Shown piece after piece: positions 23,398 to 40,500 of a stretch of 64,000 nucleotides of DNA (position 1 is the first letter of the stretch; the number at the start of each line of letters is the position of its first letter). The DNA lies in NCBI RefSeq assembly GCF_001949145.1, contig NW_019091385.1, positions 2,782,885 to 2,846,884 on the forward strand, written 5' to 3'. The notes under the pieces were generated by a model that was not told the DNA's origin, did not search any database, and worked only from the letters and a program-made list of their open reading frames with translations. This stretch comes from Acanthaster planci. Its lineage: Eukaryota; Echinodermata; Asteroidea; Valvatida; Acanthasteridae. The position numbers and the translations under genes are program-made.

Positions 23398-25207
23398 GGT
23401 GGATTCAAATTCGTATGGCTAGTTTATCAGTAAGAAAGCCACATTTTCTCATAATTTACAATTGGAAATTTCCAAAAATAGGGTCAGTGCAATAAAGAGA
23501 GTGTTGCCTATGTTTCTTGGGGGACTCACCAGTTTTGCAATGACCAAAAACTTGTGGGGTCCCCGAGTATACCATTGTGTATACAATCCCTGGTAAAACC
23601 TACCCTTGGCAGTTTCAACGAAGAGTGAATAAGCAAAGTATTAATGCAGCCTAACTTTATTGATAGGCCCTATGTTGGGTAAGTCGGAGCACTACGCCAA
23701 TTTTATTAGGCATGATTGCTTGATCTTTGCATGATTGCTCCATCTCAGAACACGATATGTTGATAATTCTGCCAATCACCCAGTTGCCCCTTCTTTCTCC
23801 TTCGTGGTTGTGAAAAAGCTGTTCAAAAAAGGGGAAGTGAAGTGAGAAGTTTCACTCAAACAGAATTGACTAAGCCGATCATGCCCCAACATTTCAACCA
23901 CCAACTGTGGCATGATGACTCCCCACAGGAACGTACTGAGGGCCCTGACTCAATGTTAATGCCCTTGTATGAGGTTCACTAATCACATGTGAACAATGGT
24001 GAATCAAGCTATGGAAATCTGTTAAAACTTTTGTGAAACACATCTTGGATAGTACATCCTGGAGGAGGGAAATAGGGAAGAAGCTATGGATAAGCACATT
24101 GCTAGAATGATTATTGCTTATTCAGTGCAGTGTTATGCCTACCATACTATGAGACAGTGCGGACATCTGGGATTCTCACAAAATGGCAGGTACCGTGCCG
24201 GTGAAAACAGCAACCATTGCGATGTACGCAAGCCCCAGCCAGTCTGAGGATCAGGTTATACAATCTTTTCTGTGATCAGTACGTATGTGCTCGCTCGTTG
24301 CAGTTGTCTTCATTGGTGCGGTGTGGTTGCTACTTACAATTTTGTGAAACTCCCGGATGTCCGTGCTGCTCCATTTGCGACTACTGTTTACCCCTGGAAC
24401 TGGGTTCACTGTCCAGTTCACTAAATTGGCAGACGATGAACCGCACAGTTAAGAGGTAACTTATGTTGACTAGACCCAATAACCTACATCATGGAGCTAT
24501 GCTTACACATAGGGTGCCCTAAGCTGTACTCCGTTAAAGGATTTTTTTCCCATGGTTGTCATTGTGCTCCAGTGAAAGGCGTGTTCTTTTAATGTTTATG
24601 TTACCACTGTTACGATGAACTCCAGCTCCAAAAAGTTCCAAACTCAAGACTCAACACACCTGTTGGCCCGAGGTAGATTAAGAGAGGGCGCAAATTTCCT
24701 GGCAACAGAGGTTCCTTTGATGGGAAATGCACTTGGCTGGTTCACGAATTACTATGAAATGCACGTGTAATGGTCGTGTTGCTCTCAACAAAATGAGCAT
24801 TCTCCACCAACATGGCTCTTTTCAGCCCATGAAGGGGTGCCTCTGCTCAAGATGGATACTTCTAGAATCCAGAGGGCAGTTTCTGGCAGGCCTATAACCC
24901 TATCAGGTTGATTACATATGTACGTATGTACATGTCAGAGGGGAACCAACTTAAGTGGTACTCATGATCATTTCCTTTGGGTGTAAATCAGCGAAGTTCA
25001 ATCACATCTGATCATGTTCCATGCCAAACCAATCAAAGTGTTTTCAATTATGCAAAGTAACTTTTTTTATTATCTTAGTATGTGATTATCTATGGTTGCA
25101 AAATCATTGAGGATTATCAGGAGGCTTGACTCAACAGCTCATTTCTTCAACATGTTCAAAATGTAGATTAAAGGGTATCCTCTTGTAGTCCTATCTACGT
25201 GCCAATC

Positions 25208-30329
<5,122 letters not shown>

Positions 30330-30882
30330 AGTCAGAATTGTGTCAAGGTACAAGTCAAGAATAGCGACGTGATCATTTGGCATATATTTTCAAGATGTTG
30401 GGGAGGTTGTGTACATATGTTTTGCTCTAGCCATGATATCTTAGAATGTGTCATTTGCCTTTCGAATGTGCAGTTAAAGATGGCTGAAGTGACTTTCAGT
30501 GAATCTTATGGAGAATGTGACAGATCAGGATCAGCCTACGAGTGCTTGCTTTGCTGCTTTCATTGTTTCGCAGCTAAATTGACATTTGTTTCCATTCTGC
30601 ACAGAACAATTAAAATGTACAGAAGTAGCAATATACAAAACATGAACTGCAACATATTGCTTTCATCTCATGGACACTACGATTGGACTATTTCATTGAT
30701 TGTGATTTGTGCTTGGAGATCGGCACCAATCACAGCACTTGTCTTGTAATGATTTGTCACTCTTGCCAGTGCTGCGTTATCTGCCCGATAAAATCTAGCT
30801 CTCCTTTATAATGAAAATGGCTATGAAGAAAACTTTTTAAAAACGCACATTAATGTAAACCAAGGTTCAAGGCACACCATTG

Positions 30883-30888
30883 TTTATT
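30883..30888 (-). terminator. Candidate poly(A) signal of the WSC gene
   Basis: TTTATT on the plus strand reads AATAAA on the minus strand, 640 nt past the WSC gene stop. Usage is inferred from motif and position only. Confidence 0.4.
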
Positions 30889-30983
30889 CAGTATTTATGG
30901 TATACATACTGATTACAAACACTTTTTAACCTTCTTACATAAATCCTCTAAATGATGTGCATATTAAAGAATATACACGGTCA

Positions 30984-30989
30984 AATAAA
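30984..30989 (+). terminator. Candidate poly(A) signal of ZNF330
   Basis: AATAAA lies about 655 nt past the ZNF330 stop, before an AT-rich stretch. An ATTAAA near 30609 is an alternative. Usage is inferred. Confidence 0.4.
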
Positions 30990-31525
30990 CCATGACATAA
31001 TCTGAAATTACAATGTTGTTCCTTTAAAAAGTCTGATCTCTTTTTTTTTAAATTTCCTTCATGAGAAATCACTTCTATCTGCTATTCACACTGTCTAATC
31101 CAATTGTTAGTTTGGCAAATTTGTTAAAATTCAGGAGTGTTAAATTCTCTAGAAGAAGGTTATTCCACAAACTCAAACTTGCCATTTCAGCATTGACCAG
31201 TCTTTAATCAATTTCTTCAAAGATAGTGCTATTGCAAATTATCCCACAAAATAGGTAGGCGATGGGTTGGATATGAGGTTGTACAGGTGATTTGTTCTGA
31301 GCATTAAACAGGATGAAATGTTGCAGTTCATCCTCGGGAGAAGGAGATACTTTGAAACTCAATCGATTCAACTCAAAATGCCCACAAATAAAACATTATT
31401 CTACATGATACTCCCTATCCATTAGTGATATTCTATCTTCACAGAATCTGTCCAATCATTTCTCCACCCACTGGTCCCCCATTTCCCAAAGCATGGTGAG
31501 AGAAGGAAAGTGTCTGCCAACCAAA

Positions 31526-34500
31526 CTAGGTGTCTGTGCAGCCATACATTTCCAGTTTGATCCCAGGAAACATGTCATAGTCGTCTACATAGATGATGAC
31601 GAAGCGTGCAGTCACCAGTTGTCCCATGGTGTGAGAGGTAGTGGCAGAAACAGAAGACACCGTAAAAACCTGTGGAAAAGTAGTGCATGTTATTTTTTAT
31701 CCGTAACAGATATTTCCTGATATGTGAGGTACATTCTAAAATGGTCTCAAGTCTTGCTGTGCTTTTGCTGAAGATGATAACCACATCATGTGATCGTGTA
31801 TCCTGAGGTCACTTTAGGGGCACTGTTTGGATCAAGGAATGATTGTGTATCTATTGATTTGATACGAATCCCAGTGTGAGGGAAAGCGATAAAATCTGAC
31901 AACCAAGTTTTTGTTGACTTTCTCAGTCTGGAGATTTTGTGGCTTACCTTTGCTGTCAAGGACTGTTTGTCAGTCAGGAGCTCAGTATCATGATTCAGGT
32001 CTAACTTGTGTCCAATTCTGAATTGGGTCACCCCTGTCATCGCTGCTATGCCAGAGATGTACATCCCTTTGGTCTCCATCTTTTGAAAACAAAAGTAACA
32101 CACCTGTGAATTTCTGTCCAATTACAAGGGGGATTATGTAGTATGTGGCATTAGTTGTTTGTTTATTTCTTTTCCTGGTGAAGGACAAAGGAAGAATTTA
32201 CGTGACTTGAAAACAATGGTGCTTCCTCATATTGGACGACAAACTAACCCTATTGAAGGATCGCACATGCCCAAGATCAATTTGTAGCTGGAAGGGGATG
32301 TTGACCCCAATGTTGGTGAAGTTACTCAGTTCAATGGTCGGGCTCTGGTCCAGTGCATCAAACCACAGGTCATATTCATCTGTGGCATCGTTGTTATGCA
32401 TTGGGGTACCAGACATCTGATTTTTGGTGATGCCGAAGGCTAGGTTACAATCTGTTCACAGAAAGATAGATGAAATAATTTTCAGAAAAAGAATTCGAAA
32501 TGCTGCTTCTTTCTTGTTTATGAAATACAGTATATTGAGGGCATTTGTTCCAGTTTGATGTCAGCACAAAGTTTCCCTTAGTTTATATGTTTTGATATAT
32601 TTTCCAGGACTAGCAAAATTAATTCCTTTTTCCGAGGCCCAATCTTGAATAGTCAAATATTCAATTGAGTTGAAGGTCAAATGTTCAAATTGTGAATGAT
32701 TTGAAGTGACTCAGCCCTAGCATGCTGGCAACGTTGTCATGCAGTAGGCTCTTTTGAAACTTACTTCTCTCTATCCCAAGACGAGTGCACTGTCCTTCAA
32801 AGGACATCTCCTGTTCCCATTGTCTAAAACTTTGCAGCTCTTGCCTTGAGTTGCAATAGCTGACACAGAGGGCAGTAATAAGAAAGTGTACAAGCCAGTA
32901 TTTTACTAGTATAATTCATACAGTTTGCAAGTAATTGTCCTTTTACACAAGACCAAACTTGCCCCCAGCGTAGTAGACAGACTGCTTCGCAATTCCTCCA
33001 CATGGATAGCTCGCTGCTCCACACGCATGGAAGCACTGGCTGGTAGGGGCGGGGTCATTCTTCATGGAGTTGCCACAGTAGCAGCGGTTGAGCTCACTGG
33101 ACAAGCCCAGCAGCGGGTAGCCCAGGCTGCTGCAGTGGCTGCTGCAGTTGCCCACGTCCAGTCCTATAGCTGCTGTAAAGGTGTCGTTGACATCACCAGC
33201 ATGGAAGCAGCCAATCATCTTCTCCGGTTCTGTATTGAAGCAAAGCATTAAAAAATATGCAAATGTGGCGACATGAACTCTGTCTGCATGAAAAAGAAAG
33301 GGAATATGATAACCCCTGCCAGAAGCCATAGCCAGAATAAAGCCATGTCTGACTTGAGTCTTTTGTTGCTATGGCTTCCTTTTTTTCAATTCTTAGCCTA
33401 CTTTGGTTGAAAAGAATGCCTGCAGCTTGAAATTACACATGACTCTGTGGGAGGTGGGTGCAACCACTACCATAGACTTGTGCGTAATTTCAAGCCACAA
33501 ACAAGAAACCAAGTCAGGGCGTAATTTTCCCCTTACCGTTTCTACACTTGAGGCGGAATTTGTAGTCCTGGCACTGTGGAGACATCCTATCCATCCTCCA
33601 GGTCAGTCGTGAGAATGTCTCATTTATTGTAACATTGTGTTGCAGCACCAGGGTCTGGTTGTTACAGACTAAGTACCCATTACTGGCATCTGTTCCGTTG
33701 GTGTCCATCATTGTGCCATTTCCAGTCACCTCATTAGCCATGGTCTCATTAGCCACTGTCTCATTACCCATGGTTATATTTACCATGGTAAGGTTTGCTG
33801 CCATAGTTGTGGGTGTGACCCACTCACAGTTCAGTTCCGTGTCGTTGTAGGATTCCTCAATTCCCACCAGGCGCCAGTCAGAAACATTGAAAGTCACGTT
33901 GACATAATACACCTTGCACAAAAAAAAAGAAATTGTGTCATGTAATGTGGTTGTCATCGCATAGCAAATCTGCTATTGTGTATGTATTTCTTTCAAGTAG
34001 CATTTAATCAGTTGTCATTATTGCAAACCAAATCTTGGTTTGCTGTTGTCGTGCAGCTGTCTGGTTGGTTCACTGTATACCTCTCTCCATTGGATCTAGA
34101 GTGAACTATCCCCTTAAACTCTATATTGGTTATATTGAATTAGCTGTTTGGCAACACTGATTTCTGTATTCTACACGTGGGGCAAAAGTGATCTCAGTAG
34201 TTTCACTGAGCCCAATTTGAGGAATACAAATTTCAATTATTACAATCATGTTTCAAGTAATATATGATCCAGTAAGTTATCAATCAAATTATCCTTCTAG
34301 GTAACACAACACATAAGAGGCTTTTTTCAGGTAAAGGATGATGGAAAGTCTATGTGGAAAATGTCGGACAAGATAAGGAACATCTTGAGTGGTTGCCATG
34401 TATGTCTGTGTTGTGGATATATGAGAGCACTTTGAAGGTGTCTCAGGTCTTTATGGCAGGGTCAGGAATGTCTGTTAGAGTCCTTTGTCTTTGAATCACA

Positions 34501-37500
34501 AGATTCTGTGGTGGCTCGTTGGTTGAGAATTTACAAAGTACCAAAGAATTATAGACAGCCATTTCTCTACCTGCAAGTCTTGTGTACAGTTGATGCCTCC
34601 CTCGACAGTGCACTCCACATTGAATTTATCACCAGTCTGGTCATAGGGAACATCATCAAACCTGCGGCAGTCAATGTCCACAGGATTGGCACAGATCCAA
34701 GGCATGGTGTCATGAACTTCTGCTGTGGTCTCAATGTCGTGACCGTCGGCCCAGGGTGTATCAAAGTTGAACCACTCAGTCCAAAACTCTGTATCTGTAG
34801 GATAAAGGTTATAATGTTCATTTTTACCCAGGAGTAAACTAAACCTCAAGTTTTGTTTTTGGTTTGCCACAGAAAATTGATTGCTGGATTTGAATCTGGA
34901 AGTTTCCACATGCTATAATCAGCTACCTCTCAGCCAGCTGAGCTATCTAGTGTAGTGTTGCTTCATGTTGTCTCCCATTGATCTGATCAGTTGTTGGAAA
35001 GCATGCATCCGAAGTAACAGAGATTGCACTATAGCATTTCATAAATACTGCAGACTTGGCAAATAGATTCGTAGATCTCTTCCAGCTATAATATACATGT
35101 ATTGCCAAAAGCACTGAACACTGAATACACCATCATTTTAAAACCTACCTTCAGTGTTCATCTGAAATGTTGAATAGCCAAGGCTTCCCCCACAGTACTT
35201 CCCCTGGTCATCTCCACCGGGACACTCGATGTCGCAAGCCCCTTCGGAATAACTCATGTCCATCCCTTCCATGGAGTTGTGGCAGTTGCACGTGGTCTTG
35301 TTGAACAGGGAAGCAAAGAGGTACCCGTCGGCCCGGCATTCCTCCATGCATTCACGGACAGTCAGGCCTGTGTAGCCTGGGGTGGTGGAGGGGGGCTCAG
35401 GTGTGGTGCCATTGCTGATTGCGGGCAAGCTGGCCACAGTTGGGGTGTAGGTTTGGATAACCATGGCATCTTGGATACTGCCAGAAAAACAGCCTTTGTA
35501 GGATGTGCCAGAGTAGGATATTCCTGATGGAAGCAAAATCAAAGGGAGTAAACTTATTGTTTAGAAATTCAAACATTGCAGTTCATAATGTGGCAAGGAT
35601 TTGTCTGTCTTTTTCAGATAGTGACACATTTGACAGCAGTAAAGATTTCTGTTTAGGTTTTACACTCTCCTAAATCCCCTAACATTGTTCTTATTTCTTC
35701 TGGCAAAGATTCCTGAAGTAAAGAATGAAGATTCTTCACAAGGATCTGAGGAAGTTACCCACCCAAAAGAGCACCCTCTGCTCTGTAAGGAGGCCACTCA
35801 GTAGCCCTCCCATGTATGTTTGGCTGTTGCTTTCGAAAACTACGGAAACAATGTACTAATTGTTGTAAGTTTTAAGTTTGTCAGAATATTGAATTACTGA
35901 GAGTTTCAAAGGCATTATGTCTAATCTCTTTTTAATTGACCTGTCTTCCATGGCTCTTTGTAATTTCCAAACCCAAGGCTTGTAACATCCTTTCTTTACC
36001 TGCACTGTACACAGAGGAGTAAGTATTACCCCCACATTTCTGGCTAGAATCACCAGGGCAGTTGGTCGTGCATTTGGATTCATCAAAGATGTCTACAGCC
36101 TGCATGCTGCGAATGCAGTAACAGTTTTGACCCTTCAGAGCTAGCAAATAGGAATAAGGAAAAGGAACTCTTATGCAGAGGATAATGGAAACCAAAAACT
36201 AATATATTTTGTGGAGAAATAGTAAGCAACATTAAAACTGGTTTCTGTGGGAATGAGCTATGCTTGGGATAAAACATGTGATGTATTGGCTTTTGATATA
36301 CATGTAGTGGCTTATATATTTTGATATAAAAGTCTCCCCCTTTGCTTTGTGTAGGGATGAAGAGTTTTTTTTTTAAGTCTTTACTGATCATCATCATCAT
36401 CTCTGCAAACATATTACACCCTTGCCCGTCTTGGACTTGGTAGTGAGATGGAAGAAGAGCAGGACCTGGAATGGGAAATATTTCACCCTGACACATCATA
36501 AAACTCACCCGCAAGTTTGTAGCCACTATCAGCGCACGTTTCCCGACACAGTGGAATGTCCATGTCACTACTGCTGGTTTCCAAGGCAACATCGTAGTTT
36601 GCCTCTAGCTGGCTGTGCTTGTAGCAACCTATATAGGGATAGACTGGGAGGAATGAAAGAGGAAAAGTTGATTAGTATTATGAAAGAAGTAGGCCACTGA
36701 TTGAGATGTATTATGACTGTTGACTCCTTCGTCGTCGTAACAAAGGTAAATCATCATAGTTGATTGATTATAGATTACCTGTGAGGAAAATAAAATGATA
36801 TGCAGAAAGGCTTCTCACATTTACTGGCATTTCATATCAAAATAGAACTATTATTAAAATATTTGTACAATGAGCTTTTTTCAATTTCCAGTTCTTGGCA
36901 TGCTACTCTACAACACTTTATACACCTCAACGACATGTTGCTGCCTGCAACACTTAACACTGAACACAGACAGTACAAATTAAAACAATAAAAAGAGACA
37001 AGAATTCGTGGGAAGAAAATTATCAATTTGACACACTGTTTGCTCTTGGTCTCTCATCCTTCATCTTCTAGTTAGAATTGGCGCATTGAAATTTAACAAT
37101 TCTGCTCAGACTTTGTGGTAGAACAATTACGCATTTGGTTTCTGTCAATGTTCTCATCCAGATTGCTGGAATAAGGTCCCTTACTGTACTGTTTTAATGA
37201 GAACTCTACCTAGTTAATCGGTCCAATTTTAACATTAATCCATAAACAGAATTTTCCCTCTCTCTCTCATTTTTTTTTTATTTGTTGAATCTTCGTAATT
37301 ATCTCCTTTTTTTGTAAATAAGAGACATCACCATTAAGAGCTAAGCATAACCGCTATCCAATTTATTTCTTGGCCTACCATTGCACTGTTGACTGGCGCA
37401 GGATTTCTCGCGTGTGTTGGGTCCCACGCAGTCTTTGCCGTCAGCCACCACCCACGGGTTGCTGCAGTTCCGGTAGCTGACCGCTCTGCAGACCGCTGAA

Positions 37501-39224
37501 CAATCGGAATAGTTGCCCCAGTCCGAGAAACCCCCATCCACTGGCGCAAGATCTGCAAGAACCCAAAATGCATGTCCGTGTAATCTTCGAAGATCTGTCT
37601 TAGAGGGAAAAGTTTTCAAACTCACAGTTTCCCGGCATACTTTTAGCGGCGTTATTATGCAGTAAAGCGTCCTGATCCGATTATATGTGTCAGTTTGATT
37701 ATGTTTCGATTAAGCAAAATGATGGAGAAATTGAAATCTTCGATCATCTGTGAAACATCAGTCCTGTACCAAGTTCAAGGAGCCAATCGGTGACACCCGA
37801 TTCTGACCAGCTTGAATGCCAACCTACCGCTGCAAGTGTCTCCCTGAAGGCCTGGTGGGCACTGACATTTATATCCATGAGGATGACATTCTTCGGTGCA
37901 GATATTTCCAGTTAGGCACGGGTCATCAGCACAGGGATGTTGCTCACCCTGAAAAAGGAAGAACATAAGCCTCTCCTCAAAATTACCTGTCTACCTTGAT
38001 GTAAATCCAAGTTTCGATCCAAGGTAAGCAGTTCAACCTCTTGCGTCAAGGTACATAATTCGAAGGGCGATATTAGGCCTATATACGTGTAATCCGGTAC
38101 GCTGAAAGTTCCGATAAAATTATGAAAGGCAAAGGAGAGAGATCAACGAACGATCTACCAAAACTAGTTGGTTGTACTCGTTTGTTTCCATTTAAAACGT
38201 TTGTTGTTAATGTGAAATAGATTTAAAGGATTTAATTGCAACCATAACAAAGGCTGAAAATGTTCATTCTTGAACGCCGAAACTAACTGGACACAATGAT
38301 AATACTCAAATTAAGCTAGCTCCCGCGTACATCGGTGCGACGATTGGTGGAGGGGGAGGGGGCTAGCTCTTCGCGTTGCATGCGTAAGTCACGACAACCC
38401 ATTTGTTGTAGTCCTTGTGACGCATTTCCTTTAGAGGATTTCTTGAAATTTTTCCCTCTAAGAGCGGACGTATATTAAGACGAAAGCGAGGCGCCTTAGG
38501 TGTCACGAAGCATTTGCAGGAAATGTTGCTCCAGTTGAAATGTATTCAGCTTTTGCGAAGTTGCCGCACGAAAACCTGACGTCACAGTTTCACGCTTGTG
38601 CTGTCTTTTGCACCAATTCTGAGCCACTTTTTAACGTTGACCGACTTCATATTTGTGGAGTTCTAATAATCTGTTTGCAATATTTGTTTTACAGCAAAAG
38701 GTTCCGGAGCGGAATTTTGTGAAGACCTTGACTGGTGTTTAAACATATTTCGTAGAATAAATTTTGTAAAGGGAACATTGCAGTGTTTTCTGTAACATCA
38801 CAAATATTGTTTGCCTTTTTGATAAAAAACAATTGTATAAATCATAGGTGTAATTGGCAAACGTATTGAACGACAAACTTACCACTTTGGGATCGACGCT
38901 ATCGGCGAATACAATCCCTCTTTTAGGTGTCAAGTGCGGCAGTGCAGCGTAGTCGAACAAGCTACACGTGGAATTTTCCTCTCCCCACTCGAAGGAAAGA
39001 CAGTCGTCTTCCATCAGGCATCTGATCCCGCACTCGCCCCGGCTGTAGGCAGTGGTGTTGAGGAACGCTCCATAGCCCCCTACCCCGCAGTCCGGGAAGC
39101 GAGCCGTCTCTACGAAGCCATACTCACTGGCCATTCCTCGTCTGATGGTGGTTCCTTGTGCCGTGGTCAGTGAAGGAAGAAGGGAAAAAACTACGGAGAA
39201 GGTGAGGATCATCCTGACAAGCAT
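31526..39224 (-). CDS. Secreted multidomain protein: PAN-like, EGF, TSP1, WSC, WSC, WxxW, WSC, F5/8-type C (12 exons, 877 aa)
   Basis: Exons in transcript order: 39224-38883, 37948-37828, 37552-37379, 36643-36509, 36140-36000, 35523-35149, 34794-34571, 33912-33537, 33229-32963, 32451-32249, 32079-31948, 31669-31526; total 2634 nt, frame preserved. Residues 1-23 form a signal peptide (MILTFSVVFSLLPSLTTA). About 33-110 is a PAN/apple-like domain (GIRCLMEDDCLSFEW). 115-154 is EGF-like. 156-212 is TSP1-like (FSDWGNYSDCSAVCR). 214-304 is WSC 1 (YIGCYKH…YSSVYSA). 306-429 is WSC 2, with a Pro/Thr-rich insert. 430-629 is a mucin/CILP-type WxxW domain (FWTEWFNFD…YKFRLKC) with a sequon-rich insert. 630-718 is WSC 3. 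719-877 is an F5/8C (discoidin) domain ending VIIYVDDYDMFPGIKLEMYGC. WSC domains are Cys-rich carbohydrate-binding modules, and F5/8C domains bind glycans or lipids, so an extracellular glycan-binding or matrix/mucus role is inferred. No transmembrane segment is seen. The intron after exon 9 appears to use a GC donor. I know no named gene with this domain order. Confidence 0.87.
33700..33830 (-). repeat. In-frame repeat coding N-glycosylation sequons
   Basis: Inside exon 8 of the WSC gene, imperfect ~15-bp repeats of the form ATGG(C/G)TAATGAGAC(C/A) encode MVNITMGNETVANETMANE and flanking NLT and NGT sequons. The repeat keeps the frame, so variation in copy number would change the number of potential glycans without breaking the protein. 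Confidence 0.75.
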
Positions 39225-40362
39225 GATGGATTGATTGATTATCTAAAGCAGAAATATCTAACAACTTTTGCAACCAAGCTACCGAAGTTAATGGTTACGT
39301 GGTCGTTGTGACTATATCATCAGCCGTAGTTCGTATTAGAAATCCGTTTGACGCAGTTGCGACAGATTTGCTGAGGCCGCGGAAGTTACTTCTTGTGGAC
39401 GCGTTCTTCGCGTCAACTGACTACAATAATTATTTACATCGACGCGGCGGTGAACAATTTGTAAGCTTAATTTCTTCGGAGATGCGCTCTGTCTTATTTC
39501 TTAGTTAGAACTTCGATGTTCCTTTGCTCTTCCAGCTTCAGTAACACTTGATCTCCAACAAGACGACCAGATAGCCTGGCATAAGCATCAAGTCCGTTGG
39601 TATGTTACTCAGCAAAGTATTGTCTGAATCTATTGGATTTGACCAGGCTATAACATCACAGTGAATCTTCGATCATAATTCTGAAGAAGAGCTGACACAA
39701 TGAAAATCGATACACTGGGACAGAATAGATGCATAGCAAAATAACCACGAATAACAACTAAGGTTCATTCGTAATACTGAGCATTTCGACTGGCTTTGTG
39801 TCAGAAGTGTACCGAAGATCCAAACTATACTCTCTGCATACAACAGACCTGAAAAGTCACGATACTAGGCCAGGCAGGAGTAGTGGAATCAAATACATAA
39901 GGCCACATACTTTTACATAATTTGAAATGATTAACTGGTTAGGCTTGCTTTAGTGCCCATTGGCAGAGGATCAGGAGTGTGTGATCGATCGTGTTCTTAT
40001 GCTGTCCGACACCCGTCTGACGGAGATAAAAATAGCTAACCGATAAACCTGCAGGACGCCCTCTACTAAATAATCCGTCGTACGCAACGCACGTCAAGAA
40101 TCGTCGGGGACCCAAGGCATTATCAATATCACACGGCGTAAGCATGAGGGGGAGGGGTTGTCTGTGCCGCCCTACATATGGTGCGCGATATGTGACAAAG
40201 GGGACCCCCTCTTTGCGTCTTCTTTTGTGTCGGCGGAATCTTTGGAATTCCTTTCAGATTTTTTTCGGGGGGGGGATGAAGTAGGCACAAGAGCCTGAGG
40301 GTATATAGCTCGTGCATCACATTAGGGGGTCCTCCCCGCGCCAGGTGCCCTTACATCGGTGT

Positions 40363-40500
40363 TGCTAGGATTTTTTTTTTTCAGGGAAGCACTTTTTTCT
40401 ACGGTGGAGAATTTCGGGGGGGGGCAAAGCACTCATCACACATCAGCAACAAACTGAAAAACCATAGTGTATATGGTAAATTTTGATTCATTTTCAACAA
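40363..40500. repeat. Poly-T/poly-G dispersed repeat remnant, copy 1
   Basis: A T-run, then a GCACTTTTTTCTA block, GGAGAATTTCGGGGGGGG and AAAGCACTCATCA resemble, in the same order, the segment at 46107-46260. Alignment by eye is patchy, so this is only a probable repeat relationship. Confidence 0.4.

Larger units (their letters stand above)
18491..25207. other. Intergenic region between divergent GRAF and ZNF330
   Basis: I found no convincing coding exon in this 6.7 kb. It carries dispersed repeats at 19.2, 19.4 and 20.6 kb, two foldback elements at 22.1-22.9 kb, a hairpin at 23.2 kb and a short tandem repeat at 23.35 kb, all listed separately. An untranslated first exon of ZNF330 could lie near 24.2-24.45 kb: a short 30-codon frame starts at 24184 and a GTAACTT donor-like site follows AAGAG near 24455. 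This is only a possibility. Confidence 0.5.
30330..31525. other. Convergent 3'UTR region of ZNF330 and the WSC gene
   Basis: This 1.2 kb lies between the stop codons of two converging genes. It has no supportable coding sequence. Poly(A) signal candidates: on the plus strand ATTAAA near 30609 and AATAAA at 30984-30989 and near 31386; on the minus strand AATAAA at 30888-30883 and ATTAAA near 31208-31203. If the 30984 and 30883 signals are used, the transcripts overlap by roughly 100 nt. Confidence 0.55.

Noticed and set aside
34508-34837. 109-codon plus-strand frame
   Set aside because: It is the complement of the WxxW exon of the WSC gene and has no motif of its own.
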